The notes: generated by a model not told the origin, from the letters alone. DNA of 36,948 nt from Muribaculaceae bacterium (GCA_022510445.1 JAFLTN010000011.1:1-36948); one strand, 5' to 3'; shown: positions 1 through 7,790, counted from the stretch's first letter. A program made the numbers and translations.

Positions 1-43
1 TGATGATAAGGGATATCAGGCCCTCAAAATAACAATCATTTTA

Positions 44-1957
44 ATGGACATATATCAGATTCTCAATAAATTTTGGGGATATGATTCTTTTCGTCCCCTC
101 CAGGAAGAAATAATCAATTCAATTCTTGCCGGGAAAGACACTCTCGGTCTCATGCCAACGGGCGGAGGTAAATCAATTACCTTTCAAGTTACGGGTCTTT
201 ACTTCGAGACAGGTCTTACAATAGTCATTACTCCTCTCATCTCCTTGATGAAAGATCAGATTGACAATCTGAAAAGGCATAGGATTAAAGGTGTAAGCCT
301 CCATTCCGGAATGACGTCAAAAGAGACTAGGATAGCATGGGAAATGATAATAAACGGCAAAGCCAGATTTCTTTATATATCACCTGAAAAGCTCCAGAAT
401 GAAAGATTTCTTATTGAACTCCGGCATCTTAAGATTAATCTGATCACAGTAGATGAAGCACATTGCATTTCTCAATGGGGATATGACTTTAGGCCTTCAT
501 ATCTAAACATTAAGAAATTAAGAAAATTAAAGCCCGATGTCCCGATTCTTGCATTAACAGCCACAGCTACTCCGGAGGTTGCAAACGATATAATGCAACA
601 GCTGAAATTCAATTCCCCCAATATTCTAACTAAAAGTTTCACACGTGAAAACATCAGCTATATCGTAAGAAATTCAGATACAAAGATTCATGATGTGCTT
701 CATATTTTATCTAGAACATCAGGTTCATCCATCGTTTATGTCAGAAGCCGGAAGAAAACGCGGGAAATATCCGAATATTTACAATCGGCAGACATCAGTG
801 CCACATATTATCATGCAGGACTTGACCCGCAGGTAAAATCTGAAAGACAAAATGAATGGAAAAACGGTAATATCAGGGTAATGGTTGCTACAAATGCTTT
901 CGGGATGGGCATTGATAAACCGGATGTAAGAGTGGTGATACATTACGACCTTCCTCCCTCTCTTGAAGAATATTATCAAGAGGCAGGGAGAGCAGGGAGA
1001 GACGCGCTTCCCTCCTACGCAGTCTTACTGACATCCCAATCAGACAAGGGTATCCTTCATAGACATATTACAGAAGCGTTTCCTGAAAGGAAATTTATAA
1101 AAAAAACTTACGAAAGAATCTGTAATAATCTTCACATCACAATCGGAGAAGGTTTTGAATCAGTCAATGAATTCGATATTTCAAGATTCTGCAATCTTTT
1201 TGATCTGGAAGAGAAATCATGTCTCGCATCCTTAAGATTACTTTCTCAAGCAGGCTATATGCAGTTCATTTCAGATGCTGAAAAGAAATCAAGAGTCAAA
1301 ATTCTTTATGACAGAGAGGAATTGTATGATGTGAAATTTGAAGATCCATATTCAGAAAAAATATTGGCTTTGATAATGAGACTTTATACAGGTCTGTTCA
1401 CCGATTATGTCTACATAAATGAGAATGAAATTGCATTACAGTTGAACCTACTTAACAGAAATGTTTATGAAACATTGATTAAATTAGATAAGAAGCAGAT
1501 TCTTAATTATATACCACGTTCAGGATTGCCTCTTATATATCTTCCGACAGCACGCGAAGAAACAGATTCCCTGATAATACCTAAATCTATTTATGAGCAA
1601 CGCAAAGAAGTGATTGAAAAAAGAACAGAAGCCATAATAGATTATTCTTTTAATAACAGTGGCTGCAGGGTAAAAAGGATGTTAAAATATTTTGGTGAAA
1701 AAAACGCCACCGATTGCGGGAAATGTGATGTATGCAGGGAAAACAAAAAATCTAAGTCTCCTTCAGGATCCTCTAATAAGATTAAGGAATCAATTTCTTA
1801 TATTTTGAATTTTTTACATGAAAACGGAGGGAAGGCAAGCCTGCTTTCAATAGAAAAAGGTTGTAGTCTGAATAAGGAAAATATAACGGAAGCCTTATCT
1901 TACTTATGCAATGAAGGATATGTGAAAATAGAAGACAATCTTTATAAGTTCCCTTAA
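44..1957 (+). CDS. recQ: RecQ family ATP-dependent DNA helicase (short form)
   Basis: This is a superfamily 2, 3'-5' DNA helicase that unwinds branched DNA during recombination and fork repair. Visible motifs are Walker A PTGGGKS (residues 38-44), the DEAH box (137-140) followed by the aromatic-rich loop HCISQWGYDFRPSY, motif III LTATAT (171-176) and motif VI YQEAGRAGRD (311-320). The RecQ zinc-binding subdomain has four cysteines at 541, 558, 561 and 564. At 637 residues it is longer than the bare helicase core, but no clear HRDC domain is visible; the last 70 residues look like a small winged-helix-type tail. Many Bacteroidota carry a second, longer RecQ, so this may be the accessory paralogue. 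The ATG at 44 has no obvious ribosome-binding site. Its stop lies 22 bp before the next gene. Confidence 0.93.
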   Translation: MDIYQILNKFWGYDSFRPLQEEIINSILAGKDTLGLMPTGGGKSITFQVTGLYFETGLTIVITPLISLMKDQIDNLKRHRIKGVSLHSGMTSKETRIAWEMIINGKARFLYISPEKLQNERFLIELRHLKINLITVDEAHCISQWGYDFRPSYLNIKKLRKLKPDVPILALTATATPEVANDIMQQLKFNSPNILTKSFTRENISYIVRNSDTKIHDVLHILSRTSGSSIVYVRSRKKTREISEYLQSADISATYYHAGLDPQVKSERQNEWKNGNIRVMVATNAFGMGIDKPDVRVVIHYDLPPSLEEYYQEAGRAGRDALPSYAVLLTSQSDKGILHRHITEAFPERKFIKKTYERICNNLHITIGEGFESVNEFDISRFCNLFDLEEKSCLASLRLLSQAGYMQFISDAEKKSRVKILYDREELYDVKFEDPYSEKILALIMRLYTGLFTDYVYINENEIALQLNLLNRNVYETLIKLDKKQILNYIPRSGLPLIYLPTAREETDSLIIPKSIYEQRKEVIEKRTEAIIDYSFNNSGCRVKRMLKYFGEKNATDCGKCDVCRENKKSKSPSGSSNKIKESISYILNFLHENGGKASLLSIEKGCSLNKENITEALSYLCNEGYVKIEDNLYKFP

Positions 1958-1963
1958 TTTTTT

Positions 1964-1971
1964 TATTTTTG
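1964..1971 (+). promoter_or_regulatory. -7 element TATTTTTG before the MltF-like gene
   Basis: TATTTTTG fits the Bacteroidota -7 consensus TAnnTTTG and is followed by C. No clear -33 TTTG lies at the usual spacing. It ends only 8 bp before the ATG at 1980, so a transcript from it would have almost no leader. It lies in the short gap after recQ, whose transcript could also read through. Confidence 0.4.
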
Positions 1972-1979
1972 CCAAAGAA

Positions 1980-3362
1980 ATGCGAAAGTCAGTTTTTCTA
2001 TTCATATTACTCATCTTTCTTTCCACGGCCTTCGGATGTTCTTTGCGGGAATCTGAAAATTCCACTTCATCGGAAGCGGGTCCCGACACTCTGAAAGTGG
2101 CAACTTTATATGGTCCCCTATCATATTTTATATATAGAGGTGAACCAATGGGAATAGATTATGAAAACATCAGGCGTTTTGCAGAAGAAGAAAACTATAT
2201 ACTTGATTTAAAGTTAGCCAAGAACTTGTCTCAACTCATGGAAATGCTAAAAAACAAAGAGGTTGAGCTGGCGGCTTATCCTATTCCTTATATTTCAGAA
2301 TATAATGAAGATATCATTCATTGCGGACCAAAAGAAATCAGCTGGCAAGTGTTGGTTCAAAAAGAGGGTAAAGATAAGATAACTGATGTCACAGAATTAA
2401 TCGGGAAAGAGATCTATATAGAGGAAAATTCCAAATATCAATATCGTCTTGAAAATCTCGACAGGGAATTAGGGGGAGGTATTTTCATTCAAGCCATTGA
2501 AAATGACACCATAGATTCTGAAGATTTAATAGAAATGGTTAATAACAATGAAATCGGATTTACCGTTATTGACTCTGAAATAGCCAGATTAAATAAAAGT
2601 GATTATCCTAAACTTGATATGACCTTGAAATTGAGTCTGGATCAGGCTTCTTCCTGGGCAGTTGCTAAAAACAGCAAGGATCTTGCTTTAAAAATCGACA
2701 ATTGGGAAAAGAAAAACCATGATTCTCCAGTCGTAAAAGAGATTTATAAACGATATTACGATTACGGGAAGACAGATCCTCAGACTGACATCTCATTCTT
2801 TAAAAAGAAAAATTTAAAAAAGGGAGAAGATGTGTCAGCCTACGATAATCTTTTTAAAAAATATTCCGACGAAGCCGGCTTTGACTGGGAAATACTTGCA
2901 GCGATAGCCTATTGTGAATCGGGATTTGATCAAAATGCCCAATCCCGATTTGGAGCCACAGGTCTGATGCAAGTGATGCCTTCGAGCGCCGCCTCCGTAG
3001 GCGTAAATCCGGAATCATTATATCAGCCGGAATCGAATGTGCGGGCTGCTGCAAAGATTTTATCCGGCCTTGACAAAGCGCTTCAAACGAAGATAACATC
3101 ACCGGAAGAGAGGCTAAAATTTGTTTTGGCCTCTTACAATTCCGGTTTAGGTCATATTTATGATTCAATGATAATAGCTGAGAAACATGGTTTGGAACCG
3201 AATAAATGGACAGGCAATGTCAGCATTGGAGTCCTGATGAAATCACGTCCTGAATATTATAATGATCCCGACGTGAAACATGGGTATTTCCGAGGTCGGG
3301 AAACGGTGAATTTCGTTGAAAAAGTCATGTCTATTTATCAATATATCAAAGACCGGAAATAA
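1980..3362 (+). CDS. MltF-like membrane-bound lytic murein transglycosylase lipoprotein
   Basis: The protein has two domains: a periplasmic solute-binding-protein type 3 module (about residues 37-265) fused to a soluble lytic transglycosylase domain (about 288-455), the architecture of MltF. It should cleave the glycan strands of peptidoglycan to 1,6-anhydromuramyl products. The likely catalytic glutamate is E313 in YCESGFD, followed by the family motif GATGLMQVMP and later LASYNSGLGH. The N-terminus is a lipoprotein signal with a lipobox ending AFGC (Cys20), so it is probably anchored in a membrane facing the periplasm. The binding module may sense or gate activity, as proposed for MltF, but no ligand can be read from the sequence. 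It starts 22 bp after recQ and ends 20 bp before the DUF3332 gene. Confidence 0.88.
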   Translation: MRKSVFLFILLIFLSTAFGCSLRESENSTSSEAGPDTLKVATLYGPLSYFIYRGEPMGIDYENIRRFAEEENYILDLKLAKNLSQLMEMLKNKEVELAAYPIPYISEYNEDIIHCGPKEISWQVLVQKEGKDKITDVTELIGKEIYIEENSKYQYRLENLDRELGGGIFIQAIENDTIDSEDLIEMVNNNEIGFTVIDSEIARLNKSDYPKLDMTLKLSLDQASSWAVAKNSKDLALKIDNWEKKNHDSPVVKEIYKRYYDYGKTDPQTDISFFKKKNLKKGEDVSAYDNLFKKYSDEAGFDWEILAAIAYCESGFDQNAQSRFGATGLMQVMPSSAASVGVNPESLYQPESNVRAAAKILSGLDKALQTKITSPEERLKFVLASYNSGLGHIYDSMIIAEKHGLEPNKWTGNVSIGVLMKSRPEYYNDPDVKHGYFRGRETVNFVEKVMSIYQYIKDRK

Positions 3363-3382
3363 ACTACTAATTAATATATAAA

Positions 3383-3925
3383 ATGAAAAAAAAGAAACTT
3401 GCTGTAGCTTTGTCACTTATATTAGTGACTTCCATAAGCTTTCAATCTTGCATCGGAAGCTTTTACCTCACAAATAAGGTCTTGAACTGGAATAAACAGG
3501 TAAGTAACAAATTTGTAAACGAACTTGTTTTCTTCGCATTCTGGATTTTACCGGTTTATGAAGTAACGGCAGCTGCAGATCTTCTGGTCATAAATTCAAT
3601 CGAATTCTGGAGCGGCAACAAACCGCTTGAGGCTAACAATGAAGTAATAAAGACGGACCAAGGAGATTATTTATTGACTCGTCATGAATCAGGTTACAAT
3701 ATCACATCTCCCGACGGAGAATTACTCAAGTTTGATTTTGATAAGGAATCACAGACATGGAGTTTCACTAAAGATAATTCCAAGACAGATTTTTTAAGAT
3801 TTATTGACGACACCCATGTTCAGATGATAGGGACCGACGGAAATTTTGTAGATGTAGAACTTTCTCCGGAGGGAATAGAATCTTACAGGAATGAAATCAA
3901 CGGAGTTTTAATGGCATCTCTATAG
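3383..3925 (+). CDS. DUF3332 family lipoprotein
   Basis: This 180-residue protein matches the DUF3332 family common in Bacteroidota. It has a basic N-terminus, a hydrophobic stretch and a lipobox ending QSC (Cys22 region). The family's conserved segment follows, with the pattern NKVLNWN, then a hydrophobic span FFAFWILPVYE and IEFWSGNKP (about residues 30-90). The C-terminal half looks like a small beta-rich domain. Function is unknown; it is probably an envelope lipoprotein. It follows the transglycosylase by 20 bp and is likely co-transcribed with it, which is consistent with an envelope role but does not prove one. Confidence 0.82.
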   Translation: MKKKKLAVALSLILVTSISFQSCIGSFYLTNKVLNWNKQVSNKFVNELVFFAFWILPVYEVTAAADLLVINSIEFWSGNKPLEANNEVIKTDQGDYLLTRHESGYNITSPDGELLKFDFDKESQTWSFTKDNSKTDFLRFIDDTHVQMIGTDGNFVDVELSPEGIESYRNEINGVLMASL

Positions 3926-4054
3926 ACCCGGCATTTACAAAAATCGGGAAACCTCCTCTTAAGAAAAATAAAAATTTTACAGCTCCGTTAATCTAAATAA
4001 TAAATAAATTGTTATAATATAAGAAAGAAAATTAACTGTTAAAGTATTAGTATT

Positions 4055-4258
4055 ATGAAAGCAATTCACATTGTATGTGCAGTGGTTGGCGGTGCAATAG
4101 CCGGTGCTGCAGTCGGTTTGTTGGTGGCTCCTGAAAAAGGAAATGAGACACGCAAAAGAATAATGAGAGTTTTAAAAGAAAAAGGCATTTGCCTTAAAAA
4201 AGATAAACTCGAAGAACTCGTAGATGAGATTGAAGATCAAATTGAAAACGTGCTCTAA
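4055..4258 (+). CDS. YtxH domain-containing small membrane protein (copy 1)
   Basis: This 67-residue protein starts with a glycine/alanine-rich transmembrane segment (VVGGAIAGAAVGLLVAPEKG) ending in the APxKG turn that defines YtxH/GvpP-type proteins. A charged amphipathic helix follows. Such proteins are often general-stress proteins sitting at the inner membrane; their molecular role is unknown. The next gene is a clear paralogue only 14 bp downstream, so the pair arose by tandem duplication. A lone hydrophobic N-terminal helix with a charged cytoplasmic tail is also the plan of the E. coli ElaB/YqjD ribosome-associated proteins, but sequence identity to those is not evident. Confidence 0.8.
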   Translation: MKAIHIVCAVVGGAIAGAAVGLLVAPEKGNETRKRIMRVLKEKGICLKKDKLEELVDEIEDQIENVL

Positions 4259-4272
4259 CAAATAAAACCGCT

Positions 4273-4467
4273 ATGAAATCTATAAATATCTTGTATGCTT
4301 TTTTAGGTGGCGCAATTGTTGGATGCTCAGCAGCATTATTGCTTGCCCCGGAAAAAGGATCTGATGTAAGAGCAAGAATCTGTGATATAGTAAGGAGGAA
4401 GGGGATCAAAATCAGCGATGCTGAAGTTGATGCACTGGTTGCTGAATTATCAAGAGCAGAAGAATAA
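4273..4467 (+). CDS. YtxH domain-containing small membrane protein (copy 2)
   Basis: This 64-residue paralogue of the preceding gene shares the opening MK-IxI-YA and the GGAIVGxxAALLLAPEKG membrane segment with its APEKG end, then a short charged helix. The two differ most in their C-terminal tails (this one is DAEVDALVAELSRAEE). The duplication suggests formation of a hetero-oligomer or a dosage increase, but neither can be tested from sequence. The gene lies 14 bp after copy 1 and is followed by a hairpin at 4481-4507. Confidence 0.8.
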   Translation: MKSINILYAFLGGAIVGCSAALLLAPEKGSDVRARICDIVRRKGIKISDAEVDALVAELSRAEE

Positions 4468-4480
4468 TTGACTTTTTAGG

Positions 4481-4507
4481 GTGTGACAGGAGTAAGTCCG
4501 GTCACAC
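4481..4507 (+). terminator. Hairpin after the YtxH pair
   Basis: GTGTGAC (4481-4487) pairs with GTCACAC (4501-4507) around a 13-nt loop. A second stem, TTGTGC (4516-4521) with GCACAA (4534-4539), follows. Neither is followed by a strong T run, so this may be a weak terminator or an mRNA 3'-end stabiliser. Confidence 0.4.
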
Positions 4508-4564
4508 TCACTATCTTGTGCCTAACACATCTTGCACAAAAAATTTTAAAACAAAAGAGCGATC

Positions 4565-4572
4565 TATTTTTG
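4565..4572 (+). promoter_or_regulatory. -7 element TATTTTTG before the holin-like gene
   Basis: It matches TAnnTTTG and lies 36 bp upstream of the ATG at 4609, downstream of the hairpin that follows the YtxH genes. This would give the holin-like gene its own promoter. A -33 box at correct spacing is not evident. Confidence 0.45.
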
Positions 4573-4608
4573 ATTCTAAAAGATCATACCGATATATTGG
4601 AATAAGAG

Positions 4609-4986
4609 ATGAAGACAAAAATAACGGATGAATTGAAAGAGATGGTCACCCAGGGCATAAACTGGGCTAAATTGGAAATAGAATATTTGAAACTTACAGC
4701 CGTTGAAAAAGCCATCATTCTTATAAGTATGATGGTTATAGGCGCCGTCTTTATCTTATTATTGCTACCTGCTGTTCTTATGTTTTTATTTGCACTGGCT
4801 CAAGTTTTCATTGACATGATGCCGAAAGCTGTGGCCTATGTATGTGTAGGTGGCATAGTTCTGTTTCTCCTTAGCATACTTGTGCTGTTCAGAAAACAGC
4901 TTGTTATTAATCCTGTGGCTAAATTCATAAGCAAAGTGCTTCTTGATTCGCAGGCTAATAGAAATTCTAATAAAGAGGAAAAATGA
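4609..4986 (+). CDS. Phage-holin-like (holin 3_6 / YqjE type) membrane protein
   Basis: This 125-residue protein has an amphipathic N-terminal helix (KEMVTQGINWAKLEIEYLKL). Two strongly hydrophobic segments follow (about 33-60 and 72-95), separated by a short loop containing DMMPK, then a basic C-terminal tail. This matches the Holin 3_6/DUF1469 family, which includes E. coli YqjE. Despite the name these are chromosomal membrane proteins, usually next to YtxH/YqjD-like genes as here. No phage genes are nearby, so a lysis role is unlikely. Its stop overlaps the next start (ATGA), implying translational coupling. Confidence 0.78.
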   Translation: MKTKITDELKEMVTQGINWAKLEIEYLKLTAVEKAIILISMMVIGAVFILLLLPAVLMFLFALAQVFIDMMPKAVAYVCVGGIVLFLLSILVLFRKQLVINPVAKFISKVLLDSQANRNSNKEEK

Positions 4987-5321
4987 AAGAGTTAAAGGCT
5001 AAGGAAAAAGCTGTTAAAGAAATAGTGTCTACAGGCACTAATTTTAGCGGTTACACCATTGAAGAAATTCGGTTTCAAAGAGCTTTGACCGCCATGGAAG
5101 CTGATTTTTGCAAAGCAAAATTTCTAAAGAACCTTAGTAACCTTCAGAAAGTAAATCCCCTCTCCCCCACTTCTCACGGAACTTTTACAGGCAAAGCAGG
5201 TTCTGTGGTGATGAAGTTGTTGAACGGACTTAATTATATCGATTATGCTCTTTTAGGGCTATCGCTCTTTAACGGGACAAGAAAAGTTCTATCCTTTTTT
5301 AAAAGGGGCAAAAGGAAATAA
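4983..5321 (+). CDS. Hypothetical protein coupled to the holin-like gene
   Basis: This 112-residue protein has a lysine-rich start, a central helical region with TIEEIRFQRALTAMEADF, and a moderately hydrophobic stretch near residues 80-97 (NYIDYALLGLSLFNG) before a very basic tail. I do not recognise the family by name. Overlapping ATGA with the holin-like gene and the YtxH neighbours suggest a partner in the same envelope-stress cluster, probably membrane-associated. Confidence 0.7.
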   Translation: MKELKAKEKAVKEIVSTGTNFSGYTIEEIRFQRALTAMEADFCKAKFLKNLSNLQKVNPLSPTSHGTFTGKAGSVVMKLLNGLNYIDYALLGLSLFNGTRKVLSFFKRGKRK

Positions 5322-5370
5322 GGGTCTGAATTTTTTAACATTTTTAATGTAGTGTGGACTTTAAACCAAA

Positions 5371-5384
5371 CATGAAATTTCATG
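5371..5384. repeat. 14-bp palindrome CATGAAATTTCATG
   Basis: This is a perfect 14-bp inverted repeat with no spacer in the gap between the envelope cluster and yaaA, 20 bp before the hairpin-rich element at 5404-5483. It could be an operator half-site pair or chance in AT-rich DNA. Confidence 0.35.
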
Positions 5385-5403
5385 TCGAATTTATGTAAGG
5401 TAA

Positions 5404-5485
5404 TTGTCGCAGACATTGCCAGAATAATAAAACAATGCTATCGCGACAAAACGGAATTTTAGTCGAGGCTGGAATTCCGTTTTTT
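5404..5485 (+). terminator. Tandem hairpins ending in an intrinsic terminator
   Basis: The first stem pairs TTGTCGC (5404-5410) with GCGACAA (5443-5449) and holds an inner CATTG/CAATG helix (5414-5418 with 5433-5437). The second pairs AAAACGGAATT (5448-5458) with AATTCCGTTTT (5473-5483) and runs directly into T residues, a good intrinsic terminator. It ends the upstream envelope operon about 160 bp after its last stop. The extra 5' stem is more than a terminator needs, so a small RNA or a leader controlling yaaA is possible. Confidence 0.65.
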
Positions 5486-5500
5486 ATATTTTGATGAAAA

Positions 5501-6280
5501 ATGATCACACTTTTAGCCGAATCCAAAACCATGTCTCCCGTTCAGGAAGAAATTTCTTTGAACGAATTTGAAAGTCATAAACCGATTCTGGAAGAGACTG
5601 CCGATTCTGTCATGGCTTTTATTTCAGATTTAAGTATTCAGGAAATATCCGGTATTCTTGGAGTTAGCCCACGATTAGCACAAAAAATAAATGAACAAGC
5701 CTATGATTTCCCAAACAAAACGATGGGCTACAAGGCTATTAAAGGCTTTACGGGAGAAGCCTACCGGGCACTCGACATCTTGACTCTATCTAAAGATTCA
5801 ATGGATTTTGCAGAGCCAAATTTAAGAATCATATCTTCGCTTTATGGACTATTAAGACCCGATGACATTATAAAACCCTACCGTCTTGACTTTAATAAGA
5901 ACTGCGGACCGGGCCAAACCAATCTCACTAAAATATTAAAACCGAAAGTAACGGTGGCTTTTGTCAACTTCATAAAATCCAACTGTATAAATGAGGTATT
6001 AGACTTATTACCGGCTGAGGCAGCCAAGTGCCTTGATTGGAAAATTATCAAGGCTTTCGTGAAGGTTAATAAAATAAACTTTCAGGTCATCACTCCTTCC
6101 GGTGTTTTAAAAACTCCCGGCACAGCAAGATTAAAAGAATTAAGAGGACTAATGACCCGCGATATTCTTCAAAACCGGATTAGTTCTTTTTCAGAATTAT
6201 TCGATTTTAGAAACAATGAATACGTGTATTCTCCAGGAGATTCTAAATCAGGCCTACCAGTTTTTATATCAGCTGAATGA
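5501..6280 (+). CDS. yaaA: Peroxide stress protein YaaA (DUF328)
   Basis: This 259-residue protein matches the YaaA/DUF328 family from end to end. It has the opening LLAESKTMSP, the central YKAIKGFTGEAYRALDI, then IISSLYGLLRPDDIIKPYRLDF, the typical family block. In E. coli YaaA is induced by OxyR and lowers intracellular free iron under peroxide stress, limiting Fenton damage; its fold is a helix-hairpin-helix-like DNA-binding architecture. The length agrees with the usual 240-260 residues. The ATG at 5501 follows the terminator T run by about 16 bp, so its promoter is unclear unless transcription reads through the terminator. The nearby nitroreductase may also act in redox balance. Confidence 0.9.
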   Translation: MITLLAESKTMSPVQEEISLNEFESHKPILEETADSVMAFISDLSIQEISGILGVSPRLAQKINEQAYDFPNKTMGYKAIKGFTGEAYRALDILTLSKDSMDFAEPNLRIISSLYGLLRPDDIIKPYRLDFNKNCGPGQTNLTKILKPKVTVAFVNFIKSNCINEVLDLLPAEAAKCLDWKIIKAFVKVNKINFQVITPSGVLKTPGTARLKELRGLMTRDILQNRISSFSELFDFRNNEYVYSPGDSKSGLPVFISAE

Positions 6281-6296
6281 TGTAGATAACTTTTTG

Positions 6297-6327
6297 TTGT
6301 TTAATTAAACCAATTCTATTAAATTTG
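6297..6327 (+). promoter_or_regulatory. Promoter for the candidate structured RNA
   Basis: TTG (6297-6299) is followed after 20 nt by TAAATTTG (6320-6327) and then C, a full match to the Bacteroidota -7 element at near-standard spacing. Transcription should begin near 6333. No start codon with a credible reading frame lies close downstream; the next gene begins at 6623, after a terminator hairpin. Confidence 0.6.
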
Positions 6328-6332
6328 CGTTA

Positions 6333-6592
6333 GAGATATGAAAATAAGATAAGAGAATCTTATTATACCCATAACCACATCAAAGATTATTGGGAAACTC
6401 ATCAATTTTAAATGAAAACCGAGAAAAGCAACCGTATCAATGGCGGGCCCCACGCTAAGGCGTTGCCGAAAGGCACAGGCGGATTACAAAGATACGGGTG
6501 GCTCTCAAATCCTGACTTTCGGAGTTTCATCATAATTCACTTTGATGTGGACCTTTAAACCGATGATTGTTTAAGACATTTCATCGGTTTCT
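6333..6592 (+). ncRNA. Candidate structured non-coding RNA, family not recognised
   Basis: This 342-bp intergenic gap contains nested complementary segments. A 5' hairpin pairs AATAAGAT (6343-6350) with 6357-6364. A long rod follows: CCACATCAAAG (6375-6385) with 6540-6550, GAAACTC (6394-6400) with 6522-6528, and CCGTATC (6432-6438) with 6491-6497. Inside the rod are two adjacent hairpins: ACGC-TAAG-GCGT (6452-6463) and TGCC-GAAA-GGCA (6464-6475, a GNRA tetraloop). The core at 6430-6500 is far richer in G+C than the flanks. A terminator hairpin closes it at 6557-6590. Promoter, rod and terminator together suggest an independent RNA of about 180-260 nt. The rod recalls 6S RNA, but the branched tip does not. 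SRP RNA, tmRNA and RNase P signatures are absent. It could also be a leader of the nitroreductase gene. Confidence 0.5.
6557..6590 (+). terminator. Hairpin ending the candidate RNA
   Basis: AAACCGATGA (6557-6566) pairs perfectly with TCATCGGTTT (6581-6590) around a 14-nt loop, followed by CTTAATAAGTTT. The T tract is partly inside the stem. It lies 33 bp upstream of the nitroreductase start, so it could act as an attenuator if transcription normally continues. Confidence 0.55.
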
Positions 6593-6622
6593 TAATAAGT
6601 TTAACCCTAATAATTTAATCAT

Positions 6623-7375
6623 ATGGAAAGTGTAAAGAAAGCATTACTTGAACGAACGAGTATCCGTCGATACGAAAGAGAATTAATTCCGGAGGAAACA
6701 ATGGATTTCATTTATGAAGCCATAAGAAATACTCCCACTAGCTATAACGGACAGCAATTTTCCGTCATAGACATAGATGACCAGGCCTTGAAAGAAGAAC
6801 TCTATGAACTGACAGGTCAGAAACAATTGAAGACATGTAATCGTCTTCTGATATTCTGTTCAGATTACAACAAGATAGCCCTTTTAGCAGAGAAGAAAGG
6901 TATAGGAATGCCCCGTTTTACAGATACAATGGATGGCACGATAATCGGAATAATCGATGCTTCCCTTGCAATGATGAGTGCGGTTGTAGCCGCCGAGGCA
7001 GCAGGATTAGGGAGCAATTGCGTAGGATATCTAAGGACAGTAGACCCGGCAAAGATAGCCGAACTTCTCAAATTACCCAAAGGTGTTTTTGTGGTTTGCG
7101 GTCTTGCGCTCGGCATTCCCAGAGAACATCCTGACCTTAAACCGAAGCAGTCGAAAGATACTGTCTTTTTCCGTAATAGTTATTGCATGGATAAAGAAAG
7201 TCTCGCTGAGAAGCTTCTTAAATATGATGATATAGTAAAGACTTATAACGCTACCAGATCCGGAGGCACAACCGATAATGATTGGTGTGGACATATCATA
7301 GACTATTATCGTCACGCCATGGAATATCAGATTTTGGAGTATCTGAAGAATCAAGGATATGATATCAAAAAATGA
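6623..7375 (+). CDS. Nitroreductase family protein (NADPH-dependent, FMN-type)
   Basis: This 250-residue flavoprotein has the nitroreductase fold. FMN-binding signature segments are RTSIRRYERE (11-20), PTSYNGQQF (38-46) and AAEAAGLGSNCVG (123-135), followed by VVCGLALGIPREHPDLKPKQ. These enzymes reduce nitroaromatics, quinones or flavins with NAD(P)H; the true substrate cannot be told. The length and the extended C-terminal helix resemble the NfsA/FRP-like branch. It stands alone, between the structured RNA and a strong terminator at 7391-7421, so it may be controlled through that upstream RNA. Confidence 0.87.
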   Translation: MESVKKALLERTSIRRYERELIPEETMDFIYEAIRNTPTSYNGQQFSVIDIDDQALKEELYELTGQKQLKTCNRLLIFCSDYNKIALLAEKKGIGMPRFTDTMDGTIIGIIDASLAMMSAVVAAEAAGLGSNCVGYLRTVDPAKIAELLKLPKGVFVVCGLALGIPREHPDLKPKQSKDTVFFRNSYCMDKESLAEKLLKYDDIVKTYNATRSGGTTDNDWCGHIIDYYRHAMEYQILEYLKNQGYDIKK

Positions 7376-7390
7376 AAAATATCAAGATGA

Positions 7391-7421
7391 AAAAAATAGC
7401 GGTTTCAAGCCGCTATTTTTT
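7391..7421. terminator. Bidirectional terminator between nitroreductase and rplT
   Basis: AAAAAATAGCGG (7391-7402) pairs with CCGCTATTTTTT (7410-7421) around a 7-nt loop. Flanking AAGATGAAA and TTTCATCTT can extend the stem. A tracts on one side and T tracts on the other serve both strands, fitting the convergent genes. Confidence 0.85.
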
Positions 7422-7445
7422 ATTTCATCTTATGTCTTATAAACT

Positions 7446-7790
7446 TTATTTCACTTTGTCAACGATAGCTTTGAATGCTTCCGGATTATTCATTGCTAAG
7501 TCAGCAAGAACTTTACGGTTGATTTCGATGCCGGCTTTATGGATAAGACCCATCAGTTTTGAATATGACAAATCTTCCATGCGTGCAGCAGCATTGATTC
7601 TTTGAATCCAGAGAGCCCTAAAGTTACGTTTCTTTTGTTTGCGGTCTCTGTAAGCATATGTAAGACCCTTCTCCCATGTGTTTTTTGCTACCGTCCAGAC
7701 ATTACGACGACTTCCGTAATAACCACGGGTAAGTTTTAATATTTTCTTTCTTTTAGCTCTTGAGGCTACGTGATTAACTGATCTTGGCAT
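7446..7790 (-). CDS. rplT: 50S ribosomal protein L20
   Basis: This 114-residue, highly basic protein matches L20 throughout: [19 protein letters not shown] at the N-terminus, then [16 protein letters not shown], and the globular C-terminal part with [20 protein letters not shown]. It binds 23S rRNA early in large-subunit assembly. In many bacteria L20 also represses its own operon by binding the mRNA. It is the last gene of thrS-infC-rpmI-rplT and ends at the bidirectional terminator. Confidence 0.98.
   Translation of the reverse strand: MPRSVNHVASRAKRKKILKLTRGYYGSRRNVWTVAKNTWEKGLTYAYRDRKQKKRNFRALWIQRINAAARMEDLSYSKLMGLIHKAGIEINRKVLADLAMNNPEAFKAIVDKVK

Noticed and set aside
4609..4986. Prophage lysis gene
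   Set aside because: The holin-like domain is of the chromosomal YqjE type, and no other phage gene is present.
6375..6550. Identification of the rod-shaped RNA as 6S RNA
   Set aside because: The overall rod and length fit, but the apical end is branched into two hairpins and I cannot identify the conserved central bubble; I left it unnamed.
7372..7605. A 77-codon + strand frame following the nitroreductase
   Set aside because: It is antisense to rplT and begins within the bidirectional terminator.
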